A stretch of 64,000 bases of DNA from Rhizobium rhizoryzae (GCF_011046895.1 NZ_CP049249.1:1026501-1090500); one strand, 5' to 3'; counted from the first letter of the stretch, positions 17,812 to 26,580 are shown. Notes: generated by a model not told the origin, from the sequence alone. Made by a program: numbers and translations.

Positions 17812-18378
17812 ATGACCTCGCTGCCGCAACAGTCGTCGTTCGAGACCCTGCTTCGTCAGGGAGGAAAATCATTGGCAGGCGATGTCGATGTCGACCCGCT
17901 CGTGGGCGTCAAGCTGTGGGAAAACCCGTGCTGGCTTTCCTTCCGGCTCAACTTTCTGGCGCTCCAGTTCAACGTGCCGGTGTACCGCTGGACGGAGAAA
18001 GAATTCGGCCTTCCAAGACCGGAATTCGTGGTGCTCTACTCGCTGGGTCTCGCGGATGGCCTGACAGCCAGTGCCATCTGTGCCTCATCCGGCTTCCCGA
18101 AGAATACGATCAGCCGCGCCATCCAGAAGCTGATCGACAAGGACATCGTTCGTCGGGAAGTGGACCCGGCGGATCTGCGCAGCTTCGTCCTCTACATCAC
18201 GGACGAAGGCAAGCGCATCGTTGATGCGGCCATGCAAATGATGGTGGAACGGGAGCGGTCCATGATGTCCGCCCTCACGCCAGCCGAGATGCTGATGCTC
18301 TCGGAACTGCTTGCAAAGGTCGTGGTGAATTCCCCAGTTTCGCCCCCAACAATAAACAATGAGGAGAACGAAGAATGA
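17812..18378 (+). CDS. MarR-family transcriptional regulator
   Basis: 188-aa winged-helix regulator. The ATG at 17812 (MTSLPQQSSFE) is chosen because the longer frame would translate through both operator palindromes. The central region has the MarR wHTH: GLADGLTASAICASSGFPKN (helix-turn-helix), TISRAIQKLIDKDIVRRE (recognition helix) and DPADLRSFVLYITDEGKRI (wing). Its last 4 bases overlap the peptide-binding-protein start (ATGA), so it is made with the transporter and very likely controls both divergent operons through the paired palindromes. Confidence 0.85.
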   Translation: MTSLPQQSSFETLLRQGGKSLAGDVDVDPLVGVKLWENPCWLSFRLNFLALQFNVPVYRWTEKEFGLPRPEFVVLYSLGLADGLTASAICASSGFPKNTISRAIQKLIDKDIVRREVDPADLRSFVLYITDEGKRIVDAAMQMMVERERSMMSALTPAEMLMLSELLAKVVVNSPVSPPTINNEENEE

Positions 18379-19967
18379 GCATTTTCAGGGTATTGCGCAC
18401 CGCCTCGCTGGCAGCTGCGCTTCTGGGCAGCGTGTCTGCCTCCGCACTTGCGGCAGATCTGACCATTGGCGTTCGCGCCGGTCCGCTGTCCGTCGATCCG
18501 CATTTCACCGCAGCAGGCACCCATGCCGAAGCCGTGAAACACATCTTCGATTCGCTGGTGAAATCCGGTAACAATCTGGAGCTTGAGCCCGGGCTTGCTA
18601 CCAGCTGGACGGCGGTTGACGCCACCACCTGGGAGTTCAAGCTGCGTCAGGGCGTCAAGTTCCACGATGGTTCCGATTTCACGGCTGAGGACGTGAAGTT
18701 CTCCATCGAGCGTATTCCGGCGGTTACCGGCCCGAACCCGACAACGATTTATGTGCGTCGTGTGCGCGGCATCGAGATCATCGATCCTTACACGATCCGC
18801 ATCAAGACCGACGGTCCGGCACCTACGCTGCCGAACGATTTCATCCGTCTCTTCATCGTCTCGCACACGGCAGCCAAGGATTTCTCGGCCAGCGCGGACA
18901 AGGCGGCTGAAGGCTTCAATTCTGGCAAGGCCGCCATCGGCACCGGTCCTTACAAGTTCGTCTCCTGGACGCCAAAGGAACAGCTGGTTCTTGAAAAGTT
19001 CGATGGCTATTGGGGTCCTAAGGAGCCTTGGGACAAGGTAACCCGCAAGGAAATTCCAAACGATGCGGCGCGTGTTGCGCAGTTGAAGGCCGGTCAGGTT
19101 GATATCATCGCCCGCATTCCGTCTTCTGATGTCCCGACGCTGGAGAAGGATACCAAGCTTTCCATCGTTCGGCAGGAGAGTGTCTATCTCTTCAACATCG
19201 CGTTCGACTTCCGCGACAAGCCACCGCAGGTCAGCGCCAAGGATGGTTCGCCACTGCCAAAGAACCCTTTCCAGGACCCAAAGGTGCGTGAAGCCTTCGA
19301 TCTCGCCATCGATCGTGAAGCGCTGACTGAAGTGGCCATGGAAGGCATGGGTGCTGTACAATCGCAGTTGGTCACGCCTAACATCTTCGGCTGGAACCCG
19401 AATGTGAAGCCGACCAAGGCAGACCCGAAGAAGGCGAAGGCGCTGCTGGCGGAAGCCGGTTATCCGAACGGCTTCAAGGTCACCTTCTCCTTCACGAACG
19501 ACCGCCTGCCGGGTGACAAGGATGTCGGCACGACGATCGCGCAGATGCTGACGGCGGTTGGCATTCAGGTTGAAGCCAATGCCCAGCCGGGTGCGGTGTT
19601 CTTCCCCGCCAATACGCGTGGCGATTACTCCATGACCATGTCCGGCTGGGGAACGCTGACGGGTGAGGCGAACTACACGCTCTCTTCGCTGACGCACTCC
19701 AATGATCCGGCCAAGAAGCTCGGCGCTTTCAACCTGCGCGGCTACGTCAACCCGACCATGGACAAGCTGATCGAAGATGCAGCCGTGGAAATGGATACCG
19801 CAAAGCGCGAGAAGTTGCTGATGGATGCCAATGCACTGGTAGCGACGGATCGTCCCTATCTGGCCGTCGCCTCCACCATCTCGGCCTGGGGCATGAAGAA
19901 GACCATCTCCATCGTGCCACGCTCGGACGAGGATACGCTGGCGATGAACATTCGTCCGGCCAAGTGA
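18375..19967 (+). CDS. Peptide ABC transporter binding protein (SBP family 5)
   Basis: Periplasmic solute-binding protein, 530 aa, with signal peptide MSIFRVLRTASLAAALLGSV ending near ALA (residue 25). Family-5 landmarks: SVDPHFTAAGTHAEAVKHIF, LEPGLATSW, WEFKLRQGVKFHDGSDFTAE near 91-110, and KAKALLAEAGYPNGF. It is the only binding protein near the leftward permease/ATPase genes and must serve them across the divergent promoter. A hairpin terminator after the gene may lower expression of the downstream peptidase. Confidence 0.9.
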   Translation: MSIFRVLRTASLAAALLGSVSASALAADLTIGVRAGPLSVDPHFTAAGTHAEAVKHIFDSLVKSGNNLELEPGLATSWTAVDATTWEFKLRQGVKFHDGSDFTAEDVKFSIERIPAVTGPNPTTIYVRRVRGIEIIDPYTIRIKTDGPAPTLPNDFIRLFIVSHTAAKDFSASADKAAEGFNSGKAAIGTGPYKFVSWTPKEQLVLEKFDGYWGPKEPWDKVTRKEIPNDAARVAQLKAGQVDIIARIPSSDVPTLEKDTKLSIVRQESVYLFNIAFDFRDKPPQVSAKDGSPLPKNPFQDPKVREAFDLAIDREALTEVAMEGMGAVQSQLVTPNIFGWNPNVKPTKADPKKAKALLAEAGYPNGFKVTFSFTNDRLPGDKDVGTTIAQMLTAVGIQVEANAQPGAVFFPANTRGDYSMTMSGWGTLTGEANYTLSSLTHSNDPAKKLGAFNLRGYVNPTMDKLIEDAAVEMDTAKREKLLMDANALVATDRPYLAVASTISAWGMKKTISIVPRSDEDTLAMNIRPAK

Positions 19968-19987
19968 CATTCACTCAATAATGACAG

Positions 19988-20017
19988 GAGCCAGGCACCC
20001 CGCCTGGCTCTTTTCGT
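19988..20017 (+). terminator. Intra-operon terminator after the peptide-binding protein
   Basis: Perfect 9-bp stem GAGCCAGGC / GCCTGGCTC with ACCCC loop, then TTTTCGTTT. Lying between the binding-protein gene and the peptidase 36 bp further on, it probably acts as a partial terminator giving excess binding protein. Confidence 0.75.
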
Positions 20018-20052
20018 TTCGAAACAGGCAAGATGGTTGAGGAGAACAATCA

Positions 20053-21006
20053 ATGAGCAGAATCGCGCTCGCAATTCATGGCGGCTGTGGCGTCATGGCC
20101 AAGCTGGATCTGAGCGAGGAGGAATGGGCAGCCGCCCGCGTGGATCTGGGCAAAGCGCTGAAAGCCGGCTGGGCGGTGTTGACGGCGGGCGGTTCGGCAC
20201 TGGATGCCGTGCAGGCTAGCGTCGTTGTCATGGAAGATTCACCGCACTTCAACGCGGGCTACGGTGCCGCTTTGAATACGAATGGCAAGCATGAACTCGA
20301 TGCCTCGATCATGGATGGCAGGACGCTTGAATCCGGTGCCGTCACTCTCGTTCAACGCATTCGCAACCCCATCAAGGCGGCCCGCAAGGTCATGGAACAT
20401 GGCGATGCCGTTCTATTGGGTGGACCTGCGGCGGATGAGTTTGCCGCTGAGGCTGGTCTCGATATTGTCGAGCCTGACTACTTTACCACCGAGCGACGGG
20501 TGAAAGCCTTGGCGGCCATGAAGGCGCATGCGGCAGCCGGGACCGCGGCAAAGGCCAGCGAAGCGGAAAAGCACGGCACCGTGGGCGCTGTTGCGCTCGA
20601 TGCCCAAGGTCATCTTGCCGCGGCCACGTCCACTGGCGGCTATAACAACAAGCCGGAAGGTCGCATTGGCGACACGCCGATCGTCGGCGCCGGAACCTAT
20701 GCACGGGATGGCGCATGCGCCGTTTCCGGCACCGGCAAGGGTGAATATTTCATGCGTTATGCCGTGGGGCATGAAGTGGCAAGCCGGGTGAGCTATCTGG
20801 GAGAAAGCCTCGAAAAGGCGGCGTCCAAGGTCATTCAGGAGGATCTCAAGCAGCACAATATCGGCGCTGGTCTTGTTGCCGTCGGTGCCGATGGCTCCAT
20901 CACGGCACCCTACAACACCGATGGCATGTTCCGAGGCTGGGTGACGCCGGAAGGTGAGTTCTATGTCGGCACTCACTCAGAGGTTTTCCACGTTCAGCCT
21001 GAGTGA
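20053..21006 (+). CDS. iaaA: Isoaspartyl peptidase / L-asparaginase (Ntn-hydrolase)
   Basis: Self-cleaving threonine hydrolase that removes beta-aspartyl residues from isoaspartyl dipeptides and hydrolyses asparagine. 317 aa, normal length. The N-terminal IHGGCGVM, the FNAGYGAALNTNG segment near 66-78 and the autocleavage site HGTVGAVALD with nucleophile Thr176 are all present; STGGYNNKPEGRIGDTPIVG after it matches the family. In E. coli iaaA is the first gene of iaaA-gsiABCD, so its place beside a GsiA-like fused-ATPase importer suggests isoaspartyl peptides, glutathione or similar gamma/beta-linked peptides as substrates. Confidence 0.9.
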   Translation: MSRIALAIHGGCGVMAKLDLSEEEWAAARVDLGKALKAGWAVLTAGGSALDAVQASVVVMEDSPHFNAGYGAALNTNGKHELDASIMDGRTLESGAVTLVQRIRNPIKAARKVMEHGDAVLLGGPAADEFAAEAGLDIVEPDYFTTERRVKALAAMKAHAAAGTAAKASEAEKHGTVGAVALDAQGHLAAATSTGGYNNKPEGRIGDTPIVGAGTYARDGACAVSGTGKGEYFMRYAVGHEVASRVSYLGESLEKAASKVIQEDLKQHNIGAGLVAVGADGSITAPYNTDGMFRGWVTPEGEFYVGTHSEVFHVQPE

Positions 21007-21013
21007 TGGAAAT

Positions 21014-21044
21014 CGGGAGGCCGCTTATCATGCGCAGCCTCCCG
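21014..21044. terminator. Hairpin between convergent iaaA and SDR genes
   Basis: Stem CGGGAGGC / GCCTCCCG (8 bp) with an inner CGC/GCG pairing. It lies in the 45-bp convergent gap. No T-run on either side, so a bidirectional terminator is only probable. Confidence 0.45.
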
Positions 21045-21051
21045 CCATTAC

Positions 21052-21798
21052 TTACTTGCCGCCGTCGACGCTGATCACCTGACCAGAAACCCAGTTGGCG
21101 TAGTCGGAGGCGAAGAACATGACCATGTTGGCGATGTCATCGGCTTCGCCCAGACGCTTGAGCGCAATATTCTGGATCAGCCTCTGCTGCCCTTCTTCTC
21201 CCATGGCCATCCACTGACGCTCGGTCGCCGGGTTGGAACGGACAAAGCCGGGCGCAACATTATTGACGGTAATGTTCCAGGGACCGAGCTCATGGGCGAG
21301 CTGCCGTGTCAGGCCAATCTGGCCCGCCTTGGCGCTGGCATAGGATTGGATACCCGTCAGCGAAATGCCGAGCCCTGCGCCGCTGGAAATATTGATGATA
21401 CGGCCAAAGCGCCGGGCCTTCATGGACGGGGCGACCGCCTGCGCCATGAAGAATGCGCCGGAGAGGTTCACATCCAGAATAGCCTGCCAATCGGCTTCGG
21501 AGATTTCCTCGATTGGGCGACCCACCTGACCGCGCACGCCACCCGCATTGTTGACGAGAATATCCACATCGCCAATCGACGCGACCGCTGCCTGCACCGC
21601 TGCCCGATCACCGACATCAAGCACATGGACCTGTGCGTTCGGTCCGCAAAGCGCGGCAGTTTCCGCCAGAGCTTCGGCATTGATATCACAGAGATGCACA
21701 CGGGCGCCGCGGCTGGCGAAACCTTGCGCAATTGCGCGGCCAAAACCATGTGCCGCGCCAGTTACGATGGCGACCTTGCCTTCGAAGGAAATGTTCAT
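21052..21798 (-). CDS. Short-chain dehydrogenase/reductase
   Basis: 248-aa classical SDR oxidoreductase. Cofactor motif TGAAHGFGRA at about 14-23, Asp38 in LCDINAE suggesting NAD preference, NNAGG near 85, catalytic Ser near 136 (NISSGAG) and YASAK near 150-154. C-terminal SGQVISVDGGK is the usual ending. The start overlaps the stop of the ketopantoate-reductase-like gene by 4 bp, so both act in one pathway. Substrate unknown. Confidence 0.85.
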   Translation of the reverse strand: MNISFEGKVAIVTGAAHGFGRAIAQGFASRGARVHLCDINAEALAETAALCGPNAQVHVLDVGDRAAVQAAVASIGDVDILVNNAGGVRGQVGRPIEEISEADWQAILDVNLSGAFFMAQAVAPSMKARRFGRIINISSGAGLGISLTGIQSYASAKAGQIGLTRQLAHELGPWNITVNNVAPGFVRSNPATERQWMAMGEEGQQRLIQNIALKRLGEADDIANMVMFFASDYANWVSGQVISVDGGK

Positions 21799-22817
21799 GC
21801 GGATGCCCTCGCGAGATCGTCGAGGTTGGATAGCTGCAGAGGACGATGGCCCTCTTCGATCTCGTGGATCATCTCCACCAGTTTCTGCACCATGGGTGTC
21901 GGCACATGCGAATCCTTGCCGACCTGAGCAATCGGAAGCACTTGCGCATCCACCTCCGTCTTACGCTTGCGAATCGCTAGATCCCGCCAGATGCCGGAAT
22001 GGGATTTCACCGAGCGACGGTTGTGCGCGACCATCTCGTAGAAGGAGCGATCGGTTTGTTCCTGTGTCGCAAGCGGCCCGAAGGCCGTAGGGTCGAAGCC
22101 GTCAAAGGCCTCCGGTTTGATGTTGTTGATGGCGGCGACGGTTGCCACTTCCAGAGCCAGCTTGCGCAGAACCGGACGCGCCTGCGGATTATCCAGCACA
22201 TCGGCGATGCTGTCATTCGTCAGCGCGGTGCCAAACAGAAGCGCGCCATAGATCAACTTGCCCCAGAGAAAGCCCCAGATGTTGTTGGTGATCAGCGCCT
22301 TCGGTTCGAATTGTTTCAACAGGTCGTAAATGCGTTCAGCGCGCTCCGTGAAACGCCCATCCAGTTCGCCGATGACCACCGCGCCGTGGCCGCTATATTG
22401 CACAACGCCCGGCTCCAGATAGTCCGCGCCAAAATTCACGAAGCAGCCAACGACGCGGTTTTCGCCCGTAATCCGGGCGATCACCTGCTCGTTCAGACCG
22501 TTCTGGGCAGAAACGACGTAGCCGTCTGACGCCAGATGCTCCACGAGATCACGCGCCGCCGCTTCCGTATGATGTGCCTTCACGCAGAGATAAGCCCGTT
22601 CGAACTGGCCCTCCACTTCTTCCGGAAGGCAAGCTTTGGCCTTGAATGTTCCTTCGAAGATCGGGCCGGTAATCGTCAGCCCCTTCGTGTTGATGGCGTC
22701 GACATGCTCCTTGACGTTATCGACGAAGAGCACGTTCTCTCCGGCACGAAGAAAAGCGGCTCCCAGTGTGCCGCCGATAGCCCCGGCGCCCCAGATCAGG
22801 ATTGGTTCTTGGCTCAT
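21795..22817 (-). CDS. Ketopantoate reductase (PanE/ApbA)-family oxidoreductase
   Basis: 340-aa NADP-dependent 2-oxoacid reductase-like protein. The ATG at 22817 (MSQEPILIWG) follows AAGGAG at good spacing; the in-frame ATG five codons upstream lacks one. Rossmann motif GAGAIGGTLGAAF near residues 10-22, CVKAHHTEA near 76 carries a family Lys, and WGKLIYGAL lies at the C-terminal-domain start. Its location with an SDR and a GntR regulator rather than panB/panC argues for a catabolic 2-hydroxyacid role instead of pantothenate synthesis. Confidence 0.78.
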   Translation of the reverse strand: MSQEPILIWGAGAIGGTLGAAFLRAGENVLFVDNVKEHVDAINTKGLTITGPIFEGTFKAKACLPEEVEGQFERAYLCVKAHHTEAAARDLVEHLASDGYVVSAQNGLNEQVIARITGENRVVGCFVNFGADYLEPGVVQYSGHGAVVIGELDGRFTERAERIYDLLKQFEPKALITNNIWGFLWGKLIYGALLFGTALTNDSIADVLDNPQARPVLRKLALEVATVAAINNIKPEAFDGFDPTAFGPLATQEQTDRSFYEMVAHNRRSVKSHSGIWRDLAIRKRKTEVDAQVLPIAQVGKDSHVPTPMVQKLVEMIHEIEEGHRPLQLSNLDDLARASA

Positions 22818-22864
22818 ACTGTGCTCCTTCATGCATGCGGCATGTCTTCAACGGGGTAATGGTT

Positions 22865-23815
22865 CTAAGAGGGTAATGCGGGTATGATAATCCGCTCGAT
22901 GTCGACCTCATCAGGCGCATGGCGGTATTCGATGCGGGGGAGTTGGGGGTAGCTATCCTCCAACGTCTCGTCTGCTCCGGTCGCATGGATGATGACGTCA
23001 GCCTCTGCGAGTTCGGCTCGAAACGCGGGCATGTCCATAGTCCCCGCGGTGATGTGGGATACATGCGGTGCGAAACGCTCGATTCCGGCTTTCAGGATCG
23101 GCAAGAATTCAGGGAAAAGTGAAACCGCTGCGACCTTCGTACGCGAATCCAGCGATGCGAGCGCGCGGCGGGTTTCTTCAGACGGGGTAAAACGTATGGC
23201 CATCACATTCGCATCCGGCAGCAGGGTCTTCACCTGCTGCAGCCGGTTGACGATGGTGACGACCAAGTCTGCCGAACGCGCCTCCAGAACGTCTTGCGGG
23301 TTTTGCTCCAGCGCGGAAATCGTTGTGAATTCTACGCGTGCATGATTTGCAAGCTTGCGGCCTAGAAAATCCGCATAGCTTCGCGTGGCATCCGGAAAGA
23401 GCCCCACCACAAGAACACGAGGTCTGGCTGGGCCATGATCGGACTGGCGAAGGCGCGTGTTGATGGCCGCGATCAGTTCTGTTGGCTGGAAGCCGAGTTT
23501 TCTGCTCTGCTCAATTAGATTGTCTATTTGTCTATACAGGTAGACATGTTTCGTTGGATCCGTTGCGCCGCCGCTTTGTCTATCGGCGACGAATGTGCCG
23601 GAACCCGGCCGGGTCTGCAGCAGTCCTTTCTCCTTCAGATCCGCGTAGACCTGAGCCACTGTCATCGGCGCAACGCCAACCATATCCGCAAGCTCGCGTA
23701 CCGACGGCAGTATCTCGCCCGGTGCGAGTTCGCCGCAGCTGATGCCGTACTCGATCAACCCGTGGAGCTGATTGCGCAAAGGAAGCGGCAGGTTTCGATC
23801 AACGGCGAACTTCAT
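22865..23815 (-). CDS. GntR-family regulator with a C-terminal sensor domain
   Basis: 316 aa. N-terminal GntR winged helix at about 8-77 (LRNQLHGLIEYGISCGELAP, then MVGVAPMTVAQVYADLKEKG and RPGSGTFV). The C-terminal ~200 residues are not FCD or UTRA in appearance; alternating strands such as PRVLVVGLFPDATRSYADFL and TKVAAVSLFPEF suggest an alpha/beta ligand domain. Read divergently from the M32 carboxypeptidase, with three inverted-repeat elements between them. It probably controls itself, the carboxypeptidase and/or the SDR pair behind it. Confidence 0.8.
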   Translation of the reverse strand: MKFAVDRNLPLPLRNQLHGLIEYGISCGELAPGEILPSVRELADMVGVAPMTVAQVYADLKEKGLLQTRPGSGTFVADRQSGGATDPTKHVYLYRQIDNLIEQSRKLGFQPTELIAAINTRLRQSDHGPARPRVLVVGLFPDATRSYADFLGRKLANHARVEFTTISALEQNPQDVLEARSADLVVTIVNRLQQVKTLLPDANVMAIRFTPSEETRRALASLDSRTKVAAVSLFPEFLPILKAGIERFAPHVSHITAGTMDMPAFRAELAEADVIIHATGADETLEDSYPQLPRIEYRHAPDEVDIERIIIPALPS

Positions 23816-23834
23816 GATGATAACTGTGATAATA

Positions 23835-23929
23835 GAATAATACGATTATTCTCCATTTGGGGAAGATCGTCAATGAGACGCTGTCAATTTGGATTGACAT
23901 AATGCACTTCCGCTGAAATCGTATTATTC
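23835..23929. promoter_or_regulatory. Repeated GntR operator elements (GAATAATACGATT)
   Basis: GAATAAT-ACG-ATTATTC at 23835-23851 is a perfect 7-3-7 inverted repeat 20 bp upstream of the GntR start. Its first 13 bases recur in opposite orientation at 23917-23929 (AATCGTATTATTC), with a weaker copy AATCATTACGATT at 23930-23942. Together these look like a multi-site operator for the divergent regulator and carboxypeptidase genes. Confidence 0.7.
23882..23899 (+). promoter_or_regulatory. Inverted repeat overlapping a TTGACA box
   Basis: TGTCAAT-TTGG-ATTGACA is a perfect 7-bp inverted repeat. Its right arm contains TTGACA (23894-23899), a candidate -35 for the M32 carboxypeptidase gene; mirrored, the left arm gives TTGACA toward the GntR gene. 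It could therefore be two back-to-back -35 elements rather than a protein site. Confidence 0.5.
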
Positions 23930-23990
23930 AATCATTACGATTTATCTCGTGCTTCTGGTCATGAGTCAGAAGCTCGCGAAGGAGCACAAA

Positions 23991-25505
23991 ATGAGCTATG
24001 CCGCATTCGAAGCAGAGATTGCCCGCGTCAATGATGTTCTCTGTTCGGTCAATCTGCTGACTTGGGATTCGCGCACGATGATGCCGCCCGGCGGGCTGGA
24101 AGCGCGAGCCAAGCAGATTGCAACACTTGTCGGCATTGCCAGAGACATGGCGACCAGCGACACGCTTCAGCGTTCCATCGAGCATGCGCAAGTGGAACTG
24201 GAGGGCGTTGCGCCAAGCGATACCCGCCGTCTGGCCGTCGAACAGGCGAAAGACGCGATTGCCGTGCTGTCCCGAATTCCGGCGGACCTCATCAGTGCAG
24301 CGGCGGAACTCAAGACGGTCGCCCAAGGGTCTTGGACCAATGCCCGTGCTGCGAATGATTTTGCGACCTTTGCGCCTTATCTCGAACGCACCATGGAGAT
24401 GCAGCGGCAGATCGCGCAAGCAATCGGTTACGGTGAGCATCCCTATGATGCGGCGATTTCGGCTTACGAACCGGGCATGAGCTGGTCGCGGCTGAAAACC
24501 GTCTATGACGATCTGAGCAAGGGACTGCTGCCGCTTCTGGAGCGGGCCAAGCAGGTGCGAACGCGTGGCAATATTCTGGAACGCAGCTATCCGGTCGAGA
24601 AGCAGCGAGACTTTTCCAGCAAGATGGCGGCGCGCTTCGGCTACGATTTCAATCGCGGTCGTCTGGATGATGCCGTACATCCGTTCGAGATTTCCTTCAC
24701 CAGTTCGGATGTGCGCATTACCGGACGTTTTCGGGAGAACTGGCTGCCGGCGGGTCTGTTCGCCGTCTGGCACGAGGCAGGTCACGGCATGTACGAGCAG
24801 GGCGTGGCACATGCCTTCTCACGCTCGGTCTTTGCCACCGATTTCATCAACCTTTATGCCGTTGGCGGCGCAAGTTTCGGTGTTCACGAATCCCAATCAC
24901 GCCTGTGGGAAAACCGCGTTGGCCGCTCGCGCCGCTTCTGGGAACTTCACTTCAAGGAACTGCAAGCCAGCTTCCCGGATCAGCTGGCGGATGTTGATGC
25001 AGATGCCTTCTGGCGGGCCGTTAACGCCACGCGGCCCGGCTTTATTCGCGTTGAGGCGGATGAGCTGACCTATGATTTTCACATCATGCTTCGCTCGAAG
25101 ATCGAGGCTGGATTAATGGCCGGAGACATTCGTGTGTCGGATCTGCCCGCAATCTGGCGGGAGGAGGTGAAGGCCTATCTGGGTCTTGACGTGCCGAATG
25201 ATACGCTGGGCGTGCTGCAGGATGTTCACTGGTCGTCGGGGCTGGTCGGCTCGTTCCCCACCTACACGCTGGGCAACATCATGTCATCGCAGTTCTTCGC
25301 CGCTGCCAATCGTGAAACGGAGGTCTCGGGTGGTCTGGAGACAGGCGATTATGAGCCCTTGAAAAACTGGTTGAACTGCAATGTTCATCAGTTCGGGCGC
25401 TCTAAGTCGCCCAGCCAGTTGCTTATGGATGCGACAGGCTCCGATTTGTCCGTGACAGCCTATCTAGATGATCTCACGCGCAAGGTCCAAGCGCTGGAAA
25501 GCTGA
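23991..25505 (+). CDS. M32-family metallocarboxypeptidase
   Basis: Cytoplasmic zinc carboxypeptidase of the Taq family, releasing C-terminal residues from peptides. The ATG at 23991 (MSYAAFEAEI) follows GAAGGAG and gives 504 aa, the standard length; two in-frame upstream ATGs lack a ribosome-binding site. Family motifs are complete: HPF at 230-232, DVRIT at 240-244, zinc site HEAGH at 261-265, and GVHESQSRLWEN. It is divergent from a GntR gene across a set of repeated operators. Confidence 0.92.
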   Translation: MSYAAFEAEIARVNDVLCSVNLLTWDSRTMMPPGGLEARAKQIATLVGIARDMATSDTLQRSIEHAQVELEGVAPSDTRRLAVEQAKDAIAVLSRIPADLISAAAELKTVAQGSWTNARAANDFATFAPYLERTMEMQRQIAQAIGYGEHPYDAAISAYEPGMSWSRLKTVYDDLSKGLLPLLERAKQVRTRGNILERSYPVEKQRDFSSKMAARFGYDFNRGRLDDAVHPFEISFTSSDVRITGRFRENWLPAGLFAVWHEAGHGMYEQGVAHAFSRSVFATDFINLYAVGGASFGVHESQSRLWENRVGRSRRFWELHFKELQASFPDQLADVDADAFWRAVNATRPGFIRVEADELTYDFHIMLRSKIEAGLMAGDIRVSDLPAIWREEVKAYLGLDVPNDTLGVLQDVHWSSGLVGSFPTYTLGNIMSSQFFAAANRETEVSGGLETGDYEPLKNWLNCNVHQFGRSKSPSQLLMDATGSDLSVTAYLDDLTRKVQALES

Positions 25506-25514
25506 AACTGTTCG

Positions 25515-26441
25515 TCAAACTGCTTTCAGATGCTCTGCGACGGCAAGTTCTGCCAGTTGCAGAGCTGCTTCCCGCGTGGCTGCTGCGGCAATGAAGCGGC
25601 CGTTGTGGCAGAAGGTGGCACCTGCCACGCCGCTTACATCGGCCAGTGCCTGACCGGTCAGGCCTGCCCAGGCTTTTGGCAGATCCGCGCGCAATTCGAA
25701 ACTGTCACTGACCCGACGGATGCCAGTGAGGCACCAATCCTGATCGCGCGGGTGCACGACGAAAAGGAGATGCTCCGCGCCCGCTTTTAAGATGGCGGGG
25801 CGGAAAGGCATTCCCATGGGCAGTTCCAGAACCTGGCTCTCTCCGGCGGCGGCGATCGCCTCCATCACCATGGATTCGGCGCGCAGCTTGGCGGCGTCTT
25901 GCTTCAGGTTCGCCTCCACGAAGCTGCGAGCAATGACGAGCGCGACATGAAACGCCCGGTCGTCGGCTTCCGGTGACTTGTCATCGAAAACCGGCTTCAG
26001 CGTTTCCAGAAGAACCGGCAAAGTGAGATCGGCCAGCGGTCCAGCTGCCGATGGGTTCAGTGCCCCATTGTCCATGAGATCGATCGGCAGAACGAAGTCC
26101 TGATCGAAGCTTTGATGAAGGGTGACGACGTCCTTTTCTGGAACCTGCAAGGCACGCAGATAATCCTGCCCGTAATGCCGCCAGACCAGACCAAAAGAGC
26201 TGAACGGTTGACCGTCATCGCGCAAGGGCGCGCCGCGCTGGTGATGATCGAATATGCGGGCGTCCGGATCGAATGCCCCGCCGACATCGTAGATGATGCG
26301 GTCGCTCGCGGGCGTGATCCAGTCCGGTGCGCGGCTGCGAACGATGCGAGCCTGCGGATACAGGCGCGTGAGGACGACACTCGACAGAAGCTCATCCGCG
26401 TGGAAACCGCCGGAATGCGTTACGAGGAATTCTGGAGCCAT
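25515..26441 (-). CDS. MYG1/UPF0160-family protein (DHH-like phosphoesterase fold)
   Basis: Homologue of eukaryotic MYG1, a DHH-type nuclease/phosphoesterase family with few characterised bacterial members. The ATG at 26441 (MAPEFLVTHSGGFHADELLS) begins exactly at the conserved N-terminus and gives 308 aa; a TTG at 26534 would add 31 residues of low conservation. Metal-binding candidates are the N-terminal THSGGFHADE block, YDVGG, and FDHHQRG (the DHH motif). Monocistronic between convergent carboxypeptidase and the DapA-like gene. Substrate in bacteria unknown. Confidence 0.8.
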   Translation of the reverse strand: MAPEFLVTHSGGFHADELLSSVVLTRLYPQARIVRSRAPDWITPASDRIIYDVGGAFDPDARIFDHHQRGAPLRDDGQPFSSFGLVWRHYGQDYLRALQVPEKDVVTLHQSFDQDFVLPIDLMDNGALNPSAAGPLADLTLPVLLETLKPVFDDKSPEADDRAFHVALVIARSFVEANLKQDAAKLRAESMVMEAIAAAGESQVLELPMGMPFRPAILKAGAEHLLFVVHPRDQDWCLTGIRRVSDSFELRADLPKAWAGLTGQALADVSGVAGATFCHNGRFIAAAATREAALQLAELAVAEHLKAV

Positions 26442-26536
26442 GCCGAAACGCCCGATTGAGTTGAGGTCATCAAGGTCGTTATCGGCTGACGCTTCAGAGT
26501 TCAAGAGGTTTGCTGCCGAAGGGTGCTCCGTCAATC

Positions 26537-26550
26537 TTGATATTTATCAA
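26537..26550. promoter_or_regulatory. Perfect palindrome upstream of the MYG1-family gene
   Basis: TTGATA-TT-TATCAA, 14 bp, in the gap between the DapA-like gene end and the MYG1-family start. It could be an operator for MYG1 or part of a weak terminator for neither strand; nothing further supports a role. Confidence 0.35.
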
Positions 26551-26580
26551 ATTTGACGTTGCTCACCCCGGCGCAATACA

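Noticed and set aside
18192..19970. 592-codon open frame antisense to the peptide-binding protein
   Set aside because: Shadow of the SBP family 5 gene on the other strand; its composition is Arg/His-rich as expected for antisense frames in GC-rich DNA.
21795..22817. Assignment as the pantothenate-pathway PanE
   Set aside because: Family match is clear, but no pan genes are nearby and the typical Asn/Lys C-terminal pattern is altered, so only a family-level name is given.
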